From: Chloroflexota bacterium
Lineage (GTDB): Bacteria > Chloroflexota > Anaerolineae > Aggregatilineales > J027
DNA length: 64,000 bases
Direction: 5' to 3'
NCBI GenBank assembly: GCA_016234595.1
Contig: JACRBG010000010.1
Span: forward strand, 1-64,000
In this document: positions 6,195 to 15,018 of the stretch, piece by piece
Numbering within the stretch: position 1 is the first letter of the stretch
How the letters are laid out: each line of letters starts with the position of its first letter
Made by a program: the position numbers and the translations under genes
Notes under the pieces: model-generated
Told to the model about the DNA's origin: nothing
The model's input: the letters and a program-made list of their open reading frames with translations, nothing else
Databases searched by the model: none

Positions 6195-6269
6195 TCGGGG
6201 CGCCCGGATTCGAACCGGGGACCTCTGCGTCCCGAACACAGCGCGCTAACCGGGCTGCGCTACGCCCCG
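6195..6269 (-). tRNA. tRNA-Pro (anticodon CGG)
   Basis: A complete cloverleaf: acceptor CGGGGCG / CGCCCCG, anticodon stem CTGTG / CGCAG with loop TTCGGGA giving anticodon CGG (reads CCG), T arm CCCGG-TTCGAAT-CCGGG, discriminator A, and no encoded CCA. The 3' end faces the accessory block at lower coordinates, the usual geometry for tyrosine-recombinase integration. Confidence 0.95.
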
Positions 6270-6279
6270 AGTGGGTGGT

Positions 6280-6308
6280 AGTGTAGCAAACTTCAATTAC
6301 CCTGTAAA
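6280..6308 (-). promoter_or_regulatory. Promoter of tRNA-Pro
   Basis: Leftward, TTTACA (6303-6308) and TACACT (6280-6285) are separated by 17 bases, with the tRNA 5' end 10 bases downstream of the -10 box. Confidence 0.7.
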
Positions 6309-6333
6309 GGCTTATCTGAAAGAGCAGAAAACC

Positions 6334-6990
6334 ATGACGATTGAAACTCAGACCGCATCTCCTGTGACTTTAAGCGACCGTATGCGTAAGCTAACGGCAG
6401 GAGTCGTGAAACCCATTGCGGAACTACTGCATAAGGTAGGGGTAAACCCGGATTTTATTACCCTACTTGGCCTTATACTGGCAGCGGTGGCAGCCTATTT
6501 TATTACCGATGATAAACTGTTTGTAGCCGCAATCTTGTTGTTGCTAAGCCTTCCACTAGATGCGTTGGATGGTGCGGTGGCACGGTTACTCCCCGGCCCA
6601 CGTCCATTCGGGGCATTTTTAGATTCCACACTCGACCGTTACGCCGATGGAGCCTTGTTTGCTGCATTGGTGGTCTACGGTGTGCGTCAAAACGATGATC
6701 TGATTGTGTCATTGGCACTATTCAGCCTCATTGGGGCCTATTTGGTCAGTTATACTCGTGCCCGTGCCGAAGGTTTGGGCTTTGAATGCAAAATTGGCTT
6801 GTTCAGCCGCATGGAGCGCACGGTTGTTTTGTTGGCTTTGCTATTTGTGGGTGAATTTTGGGATGGTGCGGTGACGGTTGGGTTGTTTGTTTTGGCACTG
6901 GGTACACAGCTTACGGCCCTGCAACGTTTTTGGCATGTGTGGCATCTTTGCCAGGCCCAAAAAGACATCAAAACCGAAGAAAGTCATTAG
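6334..6990 (+). CDS. CDP-alcohol phosphatidyltransferase
   Basis: An integral membrane enzyme of phospholipid synthesis that transfers a phosphatidyl group from CDP-diacylglycerol to an alcohol. The 218-residue protein carries the full family motif: D76, D79-G80, A83-R84, G93, D97 and D101 (DALDGAVAR...GAFLDSTLD), which binds the CDP group and two metal ions. About five to six membrane helices follow. Which alcohol is used (inositol phosphate, glycerol phosphate or other) cannot be read from the motif. The ATG at 6334 is preferred over an earlier start that would overlap the tRNA. It is downstream of the accessory block and belongs to the core genome. Confidence 0.9.
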   Translation: MTIETQTASPVTLSDRMRKLTAGVVKPIAELLHKVGVNPDFITLLGLILAAVAAYFITDDKLFVAAILLLLSLPLDALDGAVARLLPGPRPFGAFLDSTLDRYADGALFAALVVYGVRQNDDLIVSLALFSLIGAYLVSYTRARAEGLGFECKIGLFSRMERTVVLLALLFVGEFWDGAVTVGLFVLALGTQLTALQRFWHVWHLCQAQKDIKTEESH

Positions 6991-7049
6991 ATAATCCGAA
7001 GAGTTCATGAAAAAAGTCCAAATCTCGTCACATTGGGGCTATCTCATGC

Positions 7050-7055
7050 TATAAT
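7050..7055 (+). promoter_or_regulatory. -10 box upstream of the 78-residue gene
   Basis: A perfect TATAAT lies 85 bases before the start codon at 7141. No convincing -35 hexamer lies 16-18 bases upstream. Confidence 0.4.
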
Positions 7056-7140
7056 TCCAGAAAATGCAGATGTATTCACTAAATAGATGGTTTCACAGGC
7101 AGAATGTGACCTTTAGCATTAAAGATCGCGGAGGACACGT

Positions 7141-7377
7141 ATGGAAGTTCAGCAGATCATAACCGATTATCAAAATACCTATATGGCACTGTATCGCCGT
7201 ACCCCCAGTGAATTGAGTGATCTTGGGGATGATTGGGTATTGGTGAACGGTGCTCGGATGACATCGAAAGAGCTGGCAATGTTGACCACTCAACTAAAGC
7301 GCGAGTTAGACCAATTGACTGCTAAACGCGGTGTGGTACAGCGACTGATGAAGTGGTTTAGTACTGCAAATGCCTGA
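7141..7377 (+). CDS. Hypothetical 78-residue protein
   Basis: Unrecognised small cytosolic protein with a helical, amphipathic C-terminal half (SKELAMLTTQLKRELDQL). The gene is well supported by GGAGG 7 bases before the ATG, an upstream TATAAT and a downstream hairpin. It appears monocistronic. Confidence 0.75.
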   Translation: MEVQQIITDYQNTYMALYRRTPSELSDLGDDWVLVNGARMTSKELAMLTTQLKRELDQLTAKRGVVQRLMKWFSTANA

Positions 7378-7399
7378 GCCATTCCTAACCTCACAAAAA

Positions 7400-7429
7400 G
7401 CGGGGTAGGTGTTTTATCCCTGCCCCTTT
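7400..7429 (+). terminator. Likely terminator
   Basis: GGGGTAGG and CCCTGCCCC pair imperfectly around GTTTTAT and are followed by TTTCG. It lies 23 bases after the stop codon at 7377. Confidence 0.5.
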
Positions 7430-7529
7430 CGTATCCCTTTTTGCAATTTCTCCCTCCTATCCATCCCCTATTTGCTCATTCAGCGTTATAAAATAGAAAC
7501 TATTTTTGCCGCCTTTTGGAGATTTCCTT

Positions 7530-9485
7530 ATGGATAAATATTGGTTACACCAACAATCCACCTTGACTTATGGTCGCTTGCTGCCCTCGATTCAGCAGGC
7601 GGTTGCCACTCTTTCCACTTCTGAACAAAGCGTTTTCTTGGATCGTTTGCAACACAATTTACCAGCTATTTTGGAACTGCTCATTCCGCTTTATGGTCAA
7701 CAATATGATTTTTTCTATCATCTTGAACAGATTTTGCTGACCGCCGCAAAATATTATGTGGACCGCCCCAAAGACCTTAAACGACTTGACAAAGACCGCC
7801 TCCAAAATCCTAATTGGTTTCACAGCGAACAGATGGTTGGCGGGGTATGTTATGTGGACTTATTTGCCGAGAGCCTAGCAGGTATCCGTAGCAAAATCCC
7901 CTATTTTAAAGAGCTTGGCCTAACATATCTCCATTTGATGCCTTTGTTCCGCTGCCCTGAGAAAAACAATGATGGGGGTTATGCGGTCAGCAGTTTCCGT
8001 GAAGTTGACCCCAAACTTGGCACGATGAAAGAATTGGCGGACTTGGCAAAAGAATTTCGCCAACACGGGATTAGTCTGGTACTCGACTTTGTGTTTAACC
8101 ACACCGCCGATGAACATGAATGGGCGTTGAAAGCCTTGGGCGGCGACCCAATCTATCAAGATTACTATTTGATGTTCCCCGACCGCACTTTGCCCGACCG
8201 ATATGAACGAAATCTGCGTGAGATTTTCCCTGAACAAGCACCGGGGAGCTTTAGCTATCGTCCCGAAATTGATAAGTGGGTCTGGACGACGTTCAATACC
8301 TTTCAATGGGATTTGAACTATCGCAACCCCATGGTTTTCAGTGAGATGCTTGGTGAAATGCTATTTTTGGCGAATCAAGGGGTAGAAATCCTACGATTAG
8401 ATGCGGTGGCATTTACATGGAAGGAAATGGGGACGACCTGCGAAAATCTGCCCCAAGCTCACCTGCTCATTCAGGCGTTTTATGCCCTTGTCCAGATAGC
8501 TGCCCCGGCGATGGAATTTAAATCCGAGGCAATTGTCCACCCCGATGATGTGGCGAAATATTTTGGCACGGGCGATTTTTTGGGCCGCGAATGTCGTATT
8601 TCCTATCACCCCCTCTTGATGGTACTGTTGTGGGACGCACTGGCAACACGCAAAGTGAATATGCTCAATTATGCCCTTGCCAAACGTTTTGCCACCCCGC
8701 CTAACTGTGCATGGGTGAATTATGTCCGTGTGCATGACGATATTGGCTGGGGCTTTGCGGATGAAGACGCCGCCCACTTGGGGATTAATGGTCACGACCA
8801 TCGCCGATTTTTGAACGCATTTTATATGGGCCAATTTGAAGGCAGTTTTGCCCGAGGGCTACCTTTCAATTACAACCCGCGCACGGGCGACTGCCGGATT
8901 AGTGGCATGGGAGCTTCGCTGTGTGGGATTGAAACTGCCCTTGATGAACAAGACGAAGTCAACCTTGACCTTGCCATTCGGCGAGCGCTGCTTATTCATA
9001 GTGTCATTACCAGCATTGGCGGCATCCCATTAATTTATCTCAACGACGAAATCGGCATGATCAATGACTACAGTTATGAGAATGACCCCGCCAAAGCCTT
9101 GGATAATCGTTGGGTGCATCGTCCTAAGGCCGATTGGCAGCAGCGTGAAAAAAGACATCAAACTGGAACGGTGGAACAGCGGATTTATTCAGGCTTTTTG
9201 CAGATGATCTATTTTCGGAAATCGCTTCCTTCATTGGCGGGCGGCAAAATGAAATTAGTCTATACCGATAATCCCCACGTGTTGGGGTATCTGCGTGGCC
9301 TTGACACGGCCCAGCGAGTGCTAATTTTGGCGAATTTTAGTGAACAGCCCCAAACCCTTGCTTCCAATCTATTGACAGCCAACAGTGTCAGCCAGCATGT
9401 GGTAGATTTAATTAGCGGGGAAGTTCCACCTACCGAAATCACCCTCGCCCCCTATCAATTTATGTGGATTACGAAACAAATCTGA
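7530..9485 (+). CDS. Amylosucrase (GH13, sucrose-dependent glucan synthase)
   Basis: Transfers glucose from sucrose to an alpha-1,4-glucan, releasing fructose (EC 2.4.1.4). The 651-residue protein matches amylosucrases along its whole length: an N-terminal helical domain (1-95), then a GH13 barrel with LDFVFNHT, the nucleophile in EILRLDAVAF (D291), the acid/base in EFKSEAIV (E333) and the transition-state Asp in VHDDIGW (D403), and a C-terminal beta domain. The stretch MVGGVCYVDLFAESLAGI and the RISGMGASLCG segment are typical of amylosucrase rather than of plain sucrose hydrolases. The start ATG has TGGAG 8 bases upstream. No signal peptide is present. There is no sucrose transporter nearby, so it probably works on internal sucrose to build storage glucan. 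Confidence 0.93.
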   Translation: MDKYWLHQQSTLTYGRLLPSIQQAVATLSTSEQSVFLDRLQHNLPAILELLIPLYGQQYDFFYHLEQILLTAAKYYVDRPKDLKRLDKDRLQNPNWFHSEQMVGGVCYVDLFAESLAGIRSKIPYFKELGLTYLHLMPLFRCPEKNNDGGYAVSSFREVDPKLGTMKELADLAKEFRQHGISLVLDFVFNHTADEHEWALKALGGDPIYQDYYLMFPDRTLPDRYERNLREIFPEQAPGSFSYRPEIDKWVWTTFNTFQWDLNYRNPMVFSEMLGEMLFLANQGVEILRLDAVAFTWKEMGTTCENLPQAHLLIQAFYALVQIAAPAMEFKSEAIVHPDDVAKYFGTGDFLGRECRISYHPLLMVLLWDALATRKVNMLNYALAKRFATPPNCAWVNYVRVHDDIGWGFADEDAAHLGINGHDHRRFLNAFYMGQFEGSFARGLPFNYNPRTGDCRISGMGASLCGIETALDEQDEVNLDLAIRRALLIHSVITSIGGIPLIYLNDEIGMINDYSYENDPAKALDNRWVHRPKADWQQREKRHQTGTVEQRIYSGFLQMIYFRKSLPSLAGGKMKLVYTDNPHVLGYLRGLDTAQRVLILANFSEQPQTLASNLLTANSVSQHVVDLISGEVPPTEITLAPYQFMWITKQI

Positions 9486-9613
9486 CGTGTTACCACCTGA
9501 CAAATAGCGCGTCCACCACTGATTTCATCCGACCCTCTAGCTTGACTGTCTAATGTCCTGTACAATCCGGCAGTCTTGTTAGGGGTCGTCCTGTTTATGG
9601 GAGTTTTGCTGTC

Positions 9614-11281
9614 ATGGGTTTAAACCAAGAAATGATTACGCCTGTTCCAGACAATGCCCTGCCACACGACGGTGTTTTACCCACGATGCCCTCCAGCCCT
9701 CCAGCCAAATCTCAGGAAACCTCAAGTGTAGCTCGTGCCACCGGACTCATCGCGCTTGGCAATATCAGCAGTCGCATTTTAGGCTTGGCCCGCGAAATGA
9801 TTCTGTCCTATTTGTTTGGGGCGGGGCCCGCGGTGGATGCTTTTAAAATTGCGATTATCGTGCCGCGCAGCCTCTATGATTTATTGATTGGTGGTCATGT
9901 CAATTCAGCCCTTGTACCCGTTCTAAGCGACTATGCTGGACGCGAAAATCGGCGCGAATTGTGGGAGCTGGTCAATTTGCTATTGGGGCTTGTGACCGTT
10001 GCGCTACTGGTGATGATTCTAGGTCTCGAACTTTTAGCTCCATTGATTATTCGATTGGTAGGGGGTGAAGCCTCCGCCTCGACCATTCGAACCGCTACTC
10101 AATTGTTGCGCGTGACAGCCCCTGCCCTATTGTTCTTAAGCCTATTTGCGGTAGTGTCGGGGATGCTCTATGGGCTAAAACGCTTCCGCCTGCCCGCTTT
10201 TGCCGCTACCGTATTTAATGGGACGATCGTGGCCTCGACCATTATTTTTGAACACCAATTAGGCATTACTGCCGCTGCGATTGGCTGGCTGATTGGAGCG
10301 GTGGTGCAGCTGGTCATTCAGTTGCCTGATCTACGGGATGCTCCCCTTCGGCCCAAATTACGTGGTGCTTTAACTCATCCCGGCGTCCGTACCATTGGCC
10401 TGTTGTATATTCCAGTACTGGCTTCATTGGGGTTAGATGTATTGATTAACCGCCCTTTTAGTTATAACCTTGCCTCGCGCACTGGTGAGGGCAACATTTC
10501 TTATATGGATTGGGCCACCACCCTTATTCAGTTTCCACATGGGTTGGTTGCCTCCGCGATTTCAATTGCAGTCCTGCCTACACTATCGCAACAAGCCGCC
10601 CGTGCTGTGAATGAGGGATTGGATGCCTTCAAAGACACTCTGGGGTTTGGACTACGCCTTGCCATTACCCTGATTCTCCCAGCTACCTTTGGACTATTTG
10701 TCTTGGCAACACCCGTCGTGTCCTTGTTGTTCCAACATGGAGCGTTTACGGCTAGTGACACCGAAGCGACTTCGCTGGCCTTGCGTCTCTATCTGATCGG
10801 GTTGCCTTTCGCTGCTGTAGACTTGCTGCTGGTTTTTGCATTCTATGCCCAACAAGATACGTTAACACCTGCCTTGATTGGCTTGGTGAGTTTAATTGCC
10901 TATATGATCACGGCCTTGTTACTATTAGACCACTACAGTTTTTATAGCTTGATGATTGCCGACTCGGTTAAGTTTGTCGTGCATACCAGCATTTCATGGT
11001 GGTTACTGCGACGGCGCATCAAGGGGCTACATGGACAACACCTTCTCCGCACTACGAGCCGGGCCTTATTGGCGGCAGGCGTCATGGCCGTTTGTGCTTT
11101 TGCGGTGCTATTTGGGCTGGAAAAAGTGATTGGGCGAGGCGGCATCATCCACGAATTACTGTTGGTGGTTGGGCCGGGGAGTGTAGGCATTTTGGTATTT
11201 ATCGCTGTCGGCTATTTAGGGGGATTACAAGAACTGCGCTGGTTTATGCAGTTTGCAGGGCGGCGTTTGAAACGCAGTTAA
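9614..11281 (+). CDS. murJ: MurJ-type lipid II flippase, copy 1
   Basis: A polytopic membrane protein of the MATE/MOP superfamily that flips lipid-linked peptidoglycan precursor. The 555-residue protein has a non-conserved Pro/Ser-rich cytoplasmic N-terminus of about 40 residues, then about 14 helices. Typical MurJ pieces are SRILGLAREMILSYLFGAG near residue 55, VPVLSDYAGR, the ISYMDWATTLIQFPHGLVASAISIAVLPTLS block near residues 295-325, and LLFQHGAFTASDT near 375. A second MurJ gene lies at 54519-56138. This one is free-standing, followed 45 bases later by an unrelated SDR gene. Confidence 0.92.
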   Translation: MGLNQEMITPVPDNALPHDGVLPTMPSSPPAKSQETSSVARATGLIALGNISSRILGLAREMILSYLFGAGPAVDAFKIAIIVPRSLYDLLIGGHVNSALVPVLSDYAGRENRRELWELVNLLLGLVTVALLVMILGLELLAPLIIRLVGGEASASTIRTATQLLRVTAPALLFLSLFAVVSGMLYGLKRFRLPAFAATVFNGTIVASTIIFEHQLGITAAAIGWLIGAVVQLVIQLPDLRDAPLRPKLRGALTHPGVRTIGLLYIPVLASLGLDVLINRPFSYNLASRTGEGNISYMDWATTLIQFPHGLVASAISIAVLPTLSQQAARAVNEGLDAFKDTLGFGLRLAITLILPATFGLFVLATPVVSLLFQHGAFTASDTEATSLALRLYLIGLPFAAVDLLLVFAFYAQQDTLTPALIGLVSLIAYMITALLLLDHYSFYSLMIADSVKFVVHTSISWWLLRRRIKGLHGQHLLRTTSRALLAAGVMAVCAFAVLFGLEKVIGRGGIIHELLLVVGPGSVGILVFIAVGYLGGLQELRWFMQFAGRRLKRS

Positions 11282-11326
11282 ACAGACTGTCATTTTTTAG
11301 CCGTTTTGGGTTTAGGAGGATTTAGC

Positions 11327-12091
11327 ATGGATATTAAATCAGTGGTTGCCTTAGTCTCCGGTGGCGCATCTGGTCTGGGCGAGGCGTGCGTCCGCCGATT
11401 TGTGGCTGGTGGCGGCAAAGCGGTTATTGCCGATTTGAATTTTGAACGTGCCCAAGCTGTCGCCAAAGAGTTAGGTAATGTGGTGCGAGCTGTTAAAGCC
11501 GACGTTGCCAGTGAAGAAGATATTTTGAAGGCGATTGACGTTGCCCAAGAACTGGGTGGGATGAATGTCGCAGTCAACTGTGCAGGGATTGCCACCGCTG
11601 AACGAGCCGTTGGTAAAAATGGGCCGCTTCCACTTGCCAATTTTGAGAAAGTCATTCGAGTTAATCTGATTGGTACATTCAATGTCATTCGATTGACTGG
11701 TGCGGCGATGATGGAAAATGAACCGAATGCAGCAGGTGAGCGTGGGGTCATTATCAATACGGCCTCAGTTGCAGCCTTTGATGGTCAAATCGGGCAAGCA
11801 GCCTATTCTGCTTCAAAAGGTGGGGTGGTGGGCATGACTCTTCCGATTGCGCGTGAATATGCACGAGCGGGTATTCGTGTTTGCACCATTGCGCCCGGTA
11901 TTTTTGACACCCCCATGATGGCTGGCCTACCTGAACCTGCCCGTATCTCACTGGGCCAACAAGTGCCCTTCCCGCCACGTTTAGGTCGTCCTGAAGAATA
12001 TGCCCATCTCGCACAGGCGATTATCGAAAATGAAATGCTCAACGGCGAAGTCATCCGTTTAGACGGGGCAATTCGCATGGCTCCGAAATAA
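11327..12091 (+). CDS. Short-chain dehydrogenase, 3-hydroxyacyl-CoA dehydrogenase type-2-like
   Basis: A 254-residue Rossmann-fold NAD(P)-dependent oxidoreductase. Visible motifs are the nucleotide-binding GGASGLGEA at residues 12-20, NCAGIA, the catalytic Ser in [10 protein letters not shown], and YSASKGG with the catalytic Tyr and Lys. The sequence ([51 protein letters not shown]) resembles HSD10-type 3-hydroxyacyl-CoA dehydrogenases of fatty-acid or branched-chain acyl-CoA breakdown. AGGAGG lies 7 bases before the ATG. The next gene in the same direction is a CoA-transferase, supporting acyl-CoA metabolism. Confidence 0.85.
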   Translation: MDIKSVVALVSGGASGLGEACVRRFVAGGGKAVIADLNFERAQAVAKELGNVVRAVKADVASEEDILKAIDVAQELGGMNVAVNCAGIATAERAVGKNGPLPLANFEKVIRVNLIGTFNVIRLTGAAMMENEPNAAGERGVIINTASVAAFDGQIGQAAYSASKGGVVGMTLPIAREYARAGIRVCTIAPGIFDTPMMAGLPEPARISLGQQVPFPPRLGRPEEYAHLAQAIIENEMLNGEVIRLDGAIRMAPK

Positions 12092-12106
12092 TCCACGCTC
12101 AAAAAT

Positions 12107-12130
12107 GGGGCGAAGTTCTAAACTCGCCCC
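12107..12130 (+). repeat. GC-rich hairpin between SDR and CoA-transferase genes
   Basis: GGGGCGAAGTT and AACTCGCCCC form a 10-bp stem with one bulged A. No T-run follows, so it could be an attenuator, an mRNA processing site or a copy of a dispersed palindromic repeat. No second copy was found in this window. Confidence 0.4.
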
Positions 12131-12151
12131 TACAAATAACAGGCATTTTTT

Positions 12152-13327
12152 ATGGCTGGCCCTCTAACCTCTCTCAAAATATTAGATTTCTCGACCCTGC
12201 TCCCCGGCCCATTTGCCACCCTATTGTTAGGCGATATGGGTGCAGACATTATTCGCATTGAAGCCCCAAACCGCCCTGACATTTTGCGCGAGACACCACC
12301 GATGGTGGGTCAACATTCTGCTGCTCATGCCACCCTCAATCGCAACAAACGGTCATTGGGACTAAATCTAAAACATTCTGCCGCACCGATCCTTATCAAG
12401 AAATTGGTGCAGACCTATGACATTGTGATTGAGCAATTTCGACCCGGTGTGATGGATCGTTTGGGAGTGGGCTATGCGGCCCTAAAAGAAGCCAACCCCC
12501 GCCTGATTTATTGTGCGATTACAGGCTATGGGCAAACAGGGCCATATCGAGACCGGGCAGGGCATGACAACAATTATTTGGCGTTGTCTGGACTAATGAG
12601 CCATTCGGGACGATTGGATACTGGGCCACATCCGCAAGGTACCCAAATCGCGGATATTGGTGGTGGGTCGTATGGAGCGGTCGTGGGAATTTTGGGCGCG
12701 GTTATTCATCGGTTATATACAGATGAAGGTCAGTTCCTAGATGTTGCCATGCTGGATGGGGCGATTGCATGGAATGCAATGGCCGGAGCGAATTTTTTGA
12801 GTGGCGGCGAATTGCCGAGCTATGAAAGCTGGCTACTGAATGGTGGCACGCATTATGGGTATTATCGCACCGCCGATGGTCGTTACTTGTCAGTGAGTGC
12901 TCTCGAGCCGCAGTTTTGGCAGGGATTTTGCAAGGCCATTGAACGACCCGACTTGATTCCACGTTTGACCCATGCTGGCCCGGAAATGCGACGGGTGCGT
13001 GATGAAATTGCGGGGGTTATGCTGACCAAAACATTGGATGAGTGGCTGGCGATTTTTGATCCATTGGATGCCTGCGTTGAACCTGTATTGAATTTAGCCG
13101 AGATGAGCGAGCATCCCCAAGTGCAGGCCCGCGAAATGATTGTCCCTGTGCCAAATGAAAATGGCACGCTAAATCAAATTGCCCACCCTATCAAATATTC
13201 GGCGACACCCACCGACTATCAGTTTAGCGGGGTGGCTTTGGGTCAACACACACAGGAAATTTTGCATGAGCTGGGTTATGCCACAGCCCAAATCGAACAA
13301 TTACAAGCCGATGGGTTATTTGGCTGA
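12152..13327 (+). CDS. CaiB/BaiF family III CoA-transferase
   Basis: Transfers CoA between carboxylic acids through a covalent aspartyl intermediate. The 391-residue length is typical. Family features seen are the N-terminal LKILDFSTLLPGPFATLLLGDMGADIIRIE, the NRNKRSLGLNL block, EQFRPGVMDRLGVGY, GYGQTGPYRDRAGHDNNY with the candidate catalytic Asp near residue 146 (the D of GHDNNY), and DVAMLDG. The substrate cannot be told from sequence. It is 60 bases downstream of a 3-hydroxyacyl-CoA dehydrogenase-like SDR, so the two may act on the same acyl-CoA. It converges on the leftward SDR gene, the two stop codons being adjacent. Confidence 0.9.
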   Translation: MAGPLTSLKILDFSTLLPGPFATLLLGDMGADIIRIEAPNRPDILRETPPMVGQHSAAHATLNRNKRSLGLNLKHSAAPILIKKLVQTYDIVIEQFRPGVMDRLGVGYAALKEANPRLIYCAITGYGQTGPYRDRAGHDNNYLALSGLMSHSGRLDTGPHPQGTQIADIGGGSYGAVVGILGAVIHRLYTDEGQFLDVAMLDGAIAWNAMAGANFLSGGELPSYESWLLNGGTHYGYYRTADGRYLSVSALEPQFWQGFCKAIERPDLIPRLTHAGPEMRRVRDEIAGVMLTKTLDEWLAIFDPLDACVEPVLNLAEMSEHPQVQAREMIVPVPNENGTLNQIAHPIKYSATPTDYQFSGVALGQHTQEILHELGYATAQIEQLQADGLFG

Positions 13328-14092
13328 TTATTGAGCTGTCCAGCCTCCATCTACCAATAAAACTGTGCCTGTTACCAATCCTGCTGCTGGCGACGCCAGA
13401 TAAATTACAGCACCCGCTACATCGGTAATTGTACCAACCTGACCACTTGGAATGCGGGCTACCACACCCGCTCGATATTCAGGATTGTCAAGACGTTCAG
13501 CCGTACCGGGGGTATAAATAAACGTTGGGCCAACCGCATTGACCGTTACCCCACGCGCCGACCATTCAAGTGCCAACACGCGAGTGAGTTGATTGACGCC
13601 GCCTTTGGAGGCACAATACACGGCATGGTCACGGATGCCAACCACACTGGCCTGCGAACTCATGTTGATAATGCGTCCATAGCCATTGGGGAGCATCAAT
13701 CGGCCAGCGGCTTGGCAGCAGAAAAACAACCCTTTGAGATTGACCTCCATCATATCGTCCCAATCAGCCTCAGTGACATCCACCGCTGCGTGGTTTGCCC
13801 CCAGACCTGCATTGTTGACCACAATGTCGAGTTTGCCAAAATGGGCCGCCACCCGCTCAAAAACAGGTTGAATTTGGGGCACATCCCGCACATCTAATTC
13901 GATTGGATAGGCTGTGCCGCCTTCTTCCTCAATTTCCCACGCCAATTTTTCAAGCGCGGCTAAATCACGGGCAGCCACCGCCACTTTTGCCCCAGCATGA
14001 GCGAGTGCTTTCGCCAAGCCATAGCCAATGCCTTTACTGGCTCCGGTGACAATGGCGACTTGGTCGGTTAAATCGAAGCGGGGATAGTCCAT
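13328..14092 (-). CDS. Short-chain dehydrogenase/reductase
   Basis: A classical 254-residue SDR: TGASKGIGYG cofactor motif (residues 17-26), NNAGLG, catalytic Ser in NMSSQASV, YCASKGG catalytic Tyr/Lys, and the C-terminal VTGTVLLVDGGW. It is closest in style to gluconate 5-dehydrogenase and 3-oxoacyl-ACP-reductase-like SDRs, but the substrate is unknown. It starts 3 bases after the stop of the ParB-fold gene, so it is co-transcribed with it, probably with the pteridine-reductase-like SDR and proline dehydrogenase too. Confidence 0.88.
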   Translation of the reverse strand: MDYPRFDLTDQVAIVTGASKGIGYGLAKALAHAGAKVAVAARDLAALEKLAWEIEEEGGTAYPIELDVRDVPQIQPVFERVAAHFGKLDIVVNNAGLGANHAAVDVTEADWDDMMEVNLKGLFFCCQAAGRLMLPNGYGRIINMSSQASVVGIRDHAVYCASKGGVNQLTRVLALEWSARGVTVNAVGPTFIYTPGTAERLDNPEYRAGVVARIPSGQVGTITDVAGAVIYLASPAAGLVTGTVLLVDGGWTAQ

Positions 14093-14095
14093 TTT

Positions 14096-15001
14096 TTATA
14101 CTCCCAGACGGATACGTAACCGATAGAGTAGACCTCTTAAGCCCTTACGCTTGTGATGCTGTGAAAAGTCAAGCGCAGCGTCCTGCACCATCACTTTACC
14201 GCCGTAACATTCGCGCAACTCGCGTTGATGCTGGCTAACCCATACATAAAAGTCAGCAGGGGTGCGGCGGGGAAACTGTGTAAAGACGCCCGTTGTTTCT
14301 AAAATATTGATGGTTGTTTCATATACCATGTCATACCAAGCAGTGACGGCTTCTTCAAATGGGATGGGATGTTCATCAATCTCGGACAGCACATTTTGAT
14401 AATGGGCGATCTGACCCAACAGTTCGGTATAGCCACCCGGTAAAGTCAGGCAGATATTATGATTCGGACGTAGCAAGTCGAATTGGGTGTGTTGCAAAAA
14501 GACGGTGCGTTCACTTTCCATCAATACGCGCTCAATTGAATCCTTACCGCCTGTTAAGGGCAGTACGGCTGGATATTCCCAGACATAGGCTTCAATATCG
14601 CGGATTTTGAGTTGACGGGCTACCGATACGCGGTGGTTGCCGTCTTGAACAAAATACATGTTGCCGACTTTGAACAATTCAATTGGTGGTAAGCCTCGAC
14701 TGGCAGGATTGAGATACATCATCGCTACAGCCTGCCAGCGTTCTTCCATGTTTCGCTTACGGGGCAGAAAAGCACGGTTGAAGTCGTTATAGCGGCCTAC
14801 GCTACCCACAATTTTATCAATGGGGACAGTTTGTACACCGCGATAGATGGAACCTGTTAGATGGAGACGATTTGAAATCTCGTTGAAATCTAAAAGATCA
14901 ACTTGCCGACCCTGCAAACTGCCAAGCAATTTGTTCCAGAAGGCTTTACGATAGGCCTGATCCCATTCTTCGCGGGCCTGTTGTCGATATGGGGACTGCA
15001 T
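14096..15001 (-). CDS. ParB/sulfiredoxin-fold (DGNHR motif) protein
   Basis: 301 residues, cytosolic. The middle (about residues 55-145) has the ParB/sulfiredoxin layout: VPIDKIVGSVGRYNDFNRAF, then PPIELFKVGNMYFVQDGNHRVSVARQL, where DGNHR corresponds to the nucleotide-binding D-G-x-x-R motif. The flanks (an N-terminal helical 50 residues and a C-terminal 150) are not recognised. ParB-fold proteins may be CTPases, nucleases or adaptors; which applies here is unknown. There is no ParA or parS nearby, so chromosome segregation is unlikely. It sits between two SDR genes in a leftward operon. Confidence 0.65.
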   Translation of the reverse strand: MQSPYRQQAREEWDQAYRKAFWNKLLGSLQGRQVDLLDFNEISNRLHLTGSIYRGVQTVPIDKIVGSVGRYNDFNRAFLPRKRNMEERWQAVAMMYLNPASRGLPPIELFKVGNMYFVQDGNHRVSVARQLKIRDIEAYVWEYPAVLPLTGGKDSIERVLMESERTVFLQHTQFDLLRPNHNICLTLPGGYTELLGQIAHYQNVLSEIDEHPIPFEEAVTAWYDMVYETTINILETTGVFTQFPRRTPADFYVWVSQHQRELRECYGGKVMVQDAALDFSQHHKRKGLRGLLYRLRIRLGV

Positions 15002-15018
15002 TTAAATAAGGCTTTCTT

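Noticed and set aside
8397-8834. A 145-codon leftward frame inside the amylosucrase gene.
   Set aside because: Complete overlap with a strongly conserved enzyme and no ribosome site.
9542-9566. TTGACT and TACAAT as a promoter for the first murJ gene.
   Set aside because: The spacer is only 13 bases, too short for a normal sigma-70 promoter.
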